Shown in pieces: positions 6,701-7,188 of a stretch of DNA of 7,188 nucleotides; the first letter of the stretch is position 1, and the number at the start of each line of letters is the position of its first letter. The notes beneath the pieces were generated by a model. The model did no database searches. It was given only the letters and a program-made list of their open reading frames with translations, and was not told where the DNA came from. Both the position numbers and the translations under genes were made by a program. The stretch comes from an uncultured Lachnospiraceae bacterium (lineage in GTDB: Bacteria > Bacillota > Clostridia > Lachnospirales > Lachnospiraceae): the NCBI GenBank assembly GCA_947175845.1, contig CAMWOK010000150.1, positions 1 through 7,188 of the forward strand. The letters run 5' to 3'.

Positions 6701-7188
6701 ATATAATCGTTGTCCACATCGGCATCATAGAACACCGCATCGCAGAGCGTATCCTCCGGATACCATACTCCCTCGCACGCGTCATCGCAGTATTCGTCGC
6801 CCTCGTCGTCCTCCGTGTCATACGCATCCTCTGCGCTGTCGTAATAGCTCTCTGTGTCCTCTGCATAATCGTCAGCCTCGTAGGTCCCGATGTCAAGTTC
6901 CTTGGTGTAATACACTTCCGCGCCAGCTTCCAATGCATCCGATGTCAATGCATGTGCATCCGAACCGCCGTGTTCCTGACACACTGCATCTCCATACCCA
7001 TCAAAGTCCTGATCCCACGCCTCCTCAAAATACGCTTCGGGTTCGTCATACTCCTCAGGTTCGTCATATTCCTCAGGTTCATCATATTCCTCAGGTTCAT
7101 CATATTCCTCAGGTTCATCATATTCCTCAGGTTCATCATACTCCTCAGATTCATCATATTCTTCAGGTTCGTCATACTCCTCAGGTTC
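3787..7188 (-). CDS. Long type II membrane protein: acidic Tyr-rich tail, TM, SpaA-like, three Big_2-like Ig, wall-binding repeats, GH25 (5' end off right edge)
   Basis: The frame is open across the right edge and shows 1133 residues. Numbering here is from the first visible residue. The order is: tandem EPEEYD repeats (1-54); a further D/E/Y-rich region (55 to about 216); basic HRVKRRLRHL (219-228) just before a hydrophobic membrane segment (about 229-253), which by the positive-inside rule puts the acidic tail in the cytoplasm; a SpaA-like beta domain (about 323-420) with DDDMDG at 369-374; three Big_2-type Ig-like domains (about 492-646, 651-751, 754-839), recognisable from W-x-SSD-K-A-TV...G-VTGV..G.A.IT; a short GWQTIDGKTYYYDKNG-type wall-binding repeat pair (about 893-931); and GH25 (about 938-1133) with GIDVS, catalytic-type FIDTE (D1034, E1036) and DLN. 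It likely cuts or binds peptidoglycan at the cell surface. A GTG at 6984 was considered as a start, but the frame stays open with repeats upstream, so the true start lies beyond the window. It reads into rfbB 73 bases downstream with no visible terminator. The domain calls are by eye. The tail is unrecognised. Confidence 0.88.
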   Translation of the reverse strand, partial: EPEEYDEPEEYDESEEYDEPEEYDEPEEYDEPEEYDEPEEYDEPEEYDEPEAYFEEAWDQDFDGYGDAVCQEHGGSDAHALTSDALEAGAEVYYTKELDIGTYEADDYAEDTESYYDSAEDAYDTEDDEGDEYCDDACEGVWYPEDTLCDAVFYDADVDNDYIEEEYDAETSDAGFYEEDAYEDGYYADDSFEIGYGDYAEEPEEFGYDSAEEPIDFLHRVKRRLRHLTAFDALLVSTGVVVLVSAFVFLSIFLQSQKMNKQIAALAPLGSELRDLGIAGGDGLAAMADAAIAGNFAQTPETEEPGAQESASVEVVDTSQSTTVNVSFVSVEKDLKIRFSDLNTGELITGTAFEVVLTNAKGKQLVLVDDDMDGIIYAQNVNAGVFDAIITSTDKYKFPTVAQQVTVKDKVEYVVINVQDEVKTEKQIDVAVEDTEKNNAAAEAEVLKDTVEWVESTKTPVSGSESYLLVDKSTIADPSQVSRAAARMLFDTLNVTLEPGSATLMKGSGIDLKGTQFSDSKEGDVEYQYTTEWKSSDDKIASVSNGRVTANEVGTATITYTVTRKTITTTHEPKDPIEEVQEISVDEYNNLPETERANCEPIMGTDADGAETITGYRYTKKTDQGTETKTNEVTDTASAVCTITVEAAKITSGALELSKSADSCAVGATLTVKPAKLVYTKQDNSKETLTENFPAVTWESSDKAVATVGADGVVTGVKEGKAHITGRITGVKGADGKELNISSSVEISVTARPELTISLDRTKDVFIAAGGSTTLVATVSNHKSDAGVTWATSDKKVATVDEKGVVTGVAAGSATITATTKEKDAQGKQKQASCVVTVNSNATSDTTTKLKDKNGNQIYIKNADGTYREAVYADYYKNSEFYIAAQSNYLYTGWQTIDGKTYYYDKNGTAVTGTQIIQGVTYNFGSDGAIATSVNGSTFGIDVSRHNGKIDWKAVKASGVDYVIIRCGYRGSSTGALIEDQNFKTNIKGATDAGLKVGVYVFSQAVNEVEAVKEASLAVSLVKGYNLTYPIFIDTEASGGRADKIDKATRTAVVNAFCQTVSSAGYKPGIYASKTWFEDKLNMGAVSSCKIWLAQYSAKPTYSGKYDMWQYSSKGKISGISTDVDLNYSYLGY
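7027..7188 (-). repeat. 18-bp in-frame tandem repeat encoding EPEEYD hexapeptides
   Basis: Nine consecutive 18-base units are read on the minus strand from the right edge, with the consensus GAACCTGAGGAATATGAT. The three units in 7081-7134 are identical. The other units in 7045-7188 differ by one to three bases, mostly silently, except one CCT to TCT change (Pro to Ser) in the third unit. The leftmost unit, 7027-7044, has decayed to EPEAYF. The array continues past the edge, so the copy number is unknown. Near-identity of neighbouring units points to recent slippage or unequal exchange. Because the unit is a multiple of three, copy changes keep the frame. Confidence 0.95.

Noticed and set aside
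3787..6984. GTG at 6984 as the start of the long GH25 gene
   Set aside because: The same frame stays open through 68 further codons to the edge and encodes regular EPEEYD repeats with mostly silent base differences, which indicates coding sequence. No ribosome site is obvious before the GTG.
6945..7175. Minus-strand frame encoding Met/Asn/Leu-rich repeats
   Set aside because: It is a shadow of the 18-base repeat read in another frame. The EPEEYD frame is continuous with the recognisable domains.
7027..7188. CRISPR-like array
   Set aside because: The units are 18 bases and directly adjacent with no spacers, and they encode an in-frame peptide repeat.

Overview
All recognisable genes in this window lie on the minus strand, so transcription runs from the right edge to the left edge. 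In reading order they are: (1) a very long membrane-anchored GH25 muramidase-like protein whose 5' end is off the right edge; (2) rfbB/rmlB, dTDP-glucose 4,6-dehydratase; (3) rfbA/rmlA, glucose-1-phosphate thymidylyltransferase; (4) a second, shorter membrane-anchored GH25 protein; (5) the 5' part of rfbC/rmlC, dTDP-4-dehydrorhamnose 3,5-epimerase, cut by the left edge. No RNA genes, mobile elements or CRISPR arrays were seen, and there is no gene-free stretch longer than about 120 bases.

The likely source is a Gram-positive anaerobe of the Clostridia, most plausibly a Lachnospiraceae-type gut bacterium. This is inferred from the AGGAG/GGAGG ribosome binding sites, the moderate GC content (by eye slightly above half), the family resemblance of the Rfb proteins, and the combination of Big_2-type Ig folds, cell-wall-binding repeats and GH25 domains on an N-terminal anchor. 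The species cannot be named from the sequence alone.

The three rfb genes encode the first three steps from glucose-1-phosphate to dTDP-L-rhamnose, the donor for rhamnose-containing wall polysaccharides. The last gene, rfbD/rmlD, is not visible and may lie past the left edge. Two GH25 domains, about 58% identical by hand alignment, flank or interrupt this pathway. Both sit at the C-terminus of proteins with an N-terminal membrane segment followed by a related beta-rich domain carrying a DxDxDG acidic loop. The layout suggests that rhamnose-polymer synthesis and local peptidoglycan remodelling are expressed together. Tight spacing (an 11-base overlap between rfbA and the second GH25 gene, and a 40-base gap before rfbC) supports an operon. 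A sigma-A-like promoter in the 73-base gap before rfbB could give the rfb part its own start.

The most unusual feature is the N-terminus of the long GH25 protein. It is a predicted cytoplasmic tail of more than 200 residues, very rich in Asp, Glu and Tyr, that opens with tandem EPEEYD hexapeptides encoded by 18-base repeats running off the right edge. I do not recognise this tail as a known domain.
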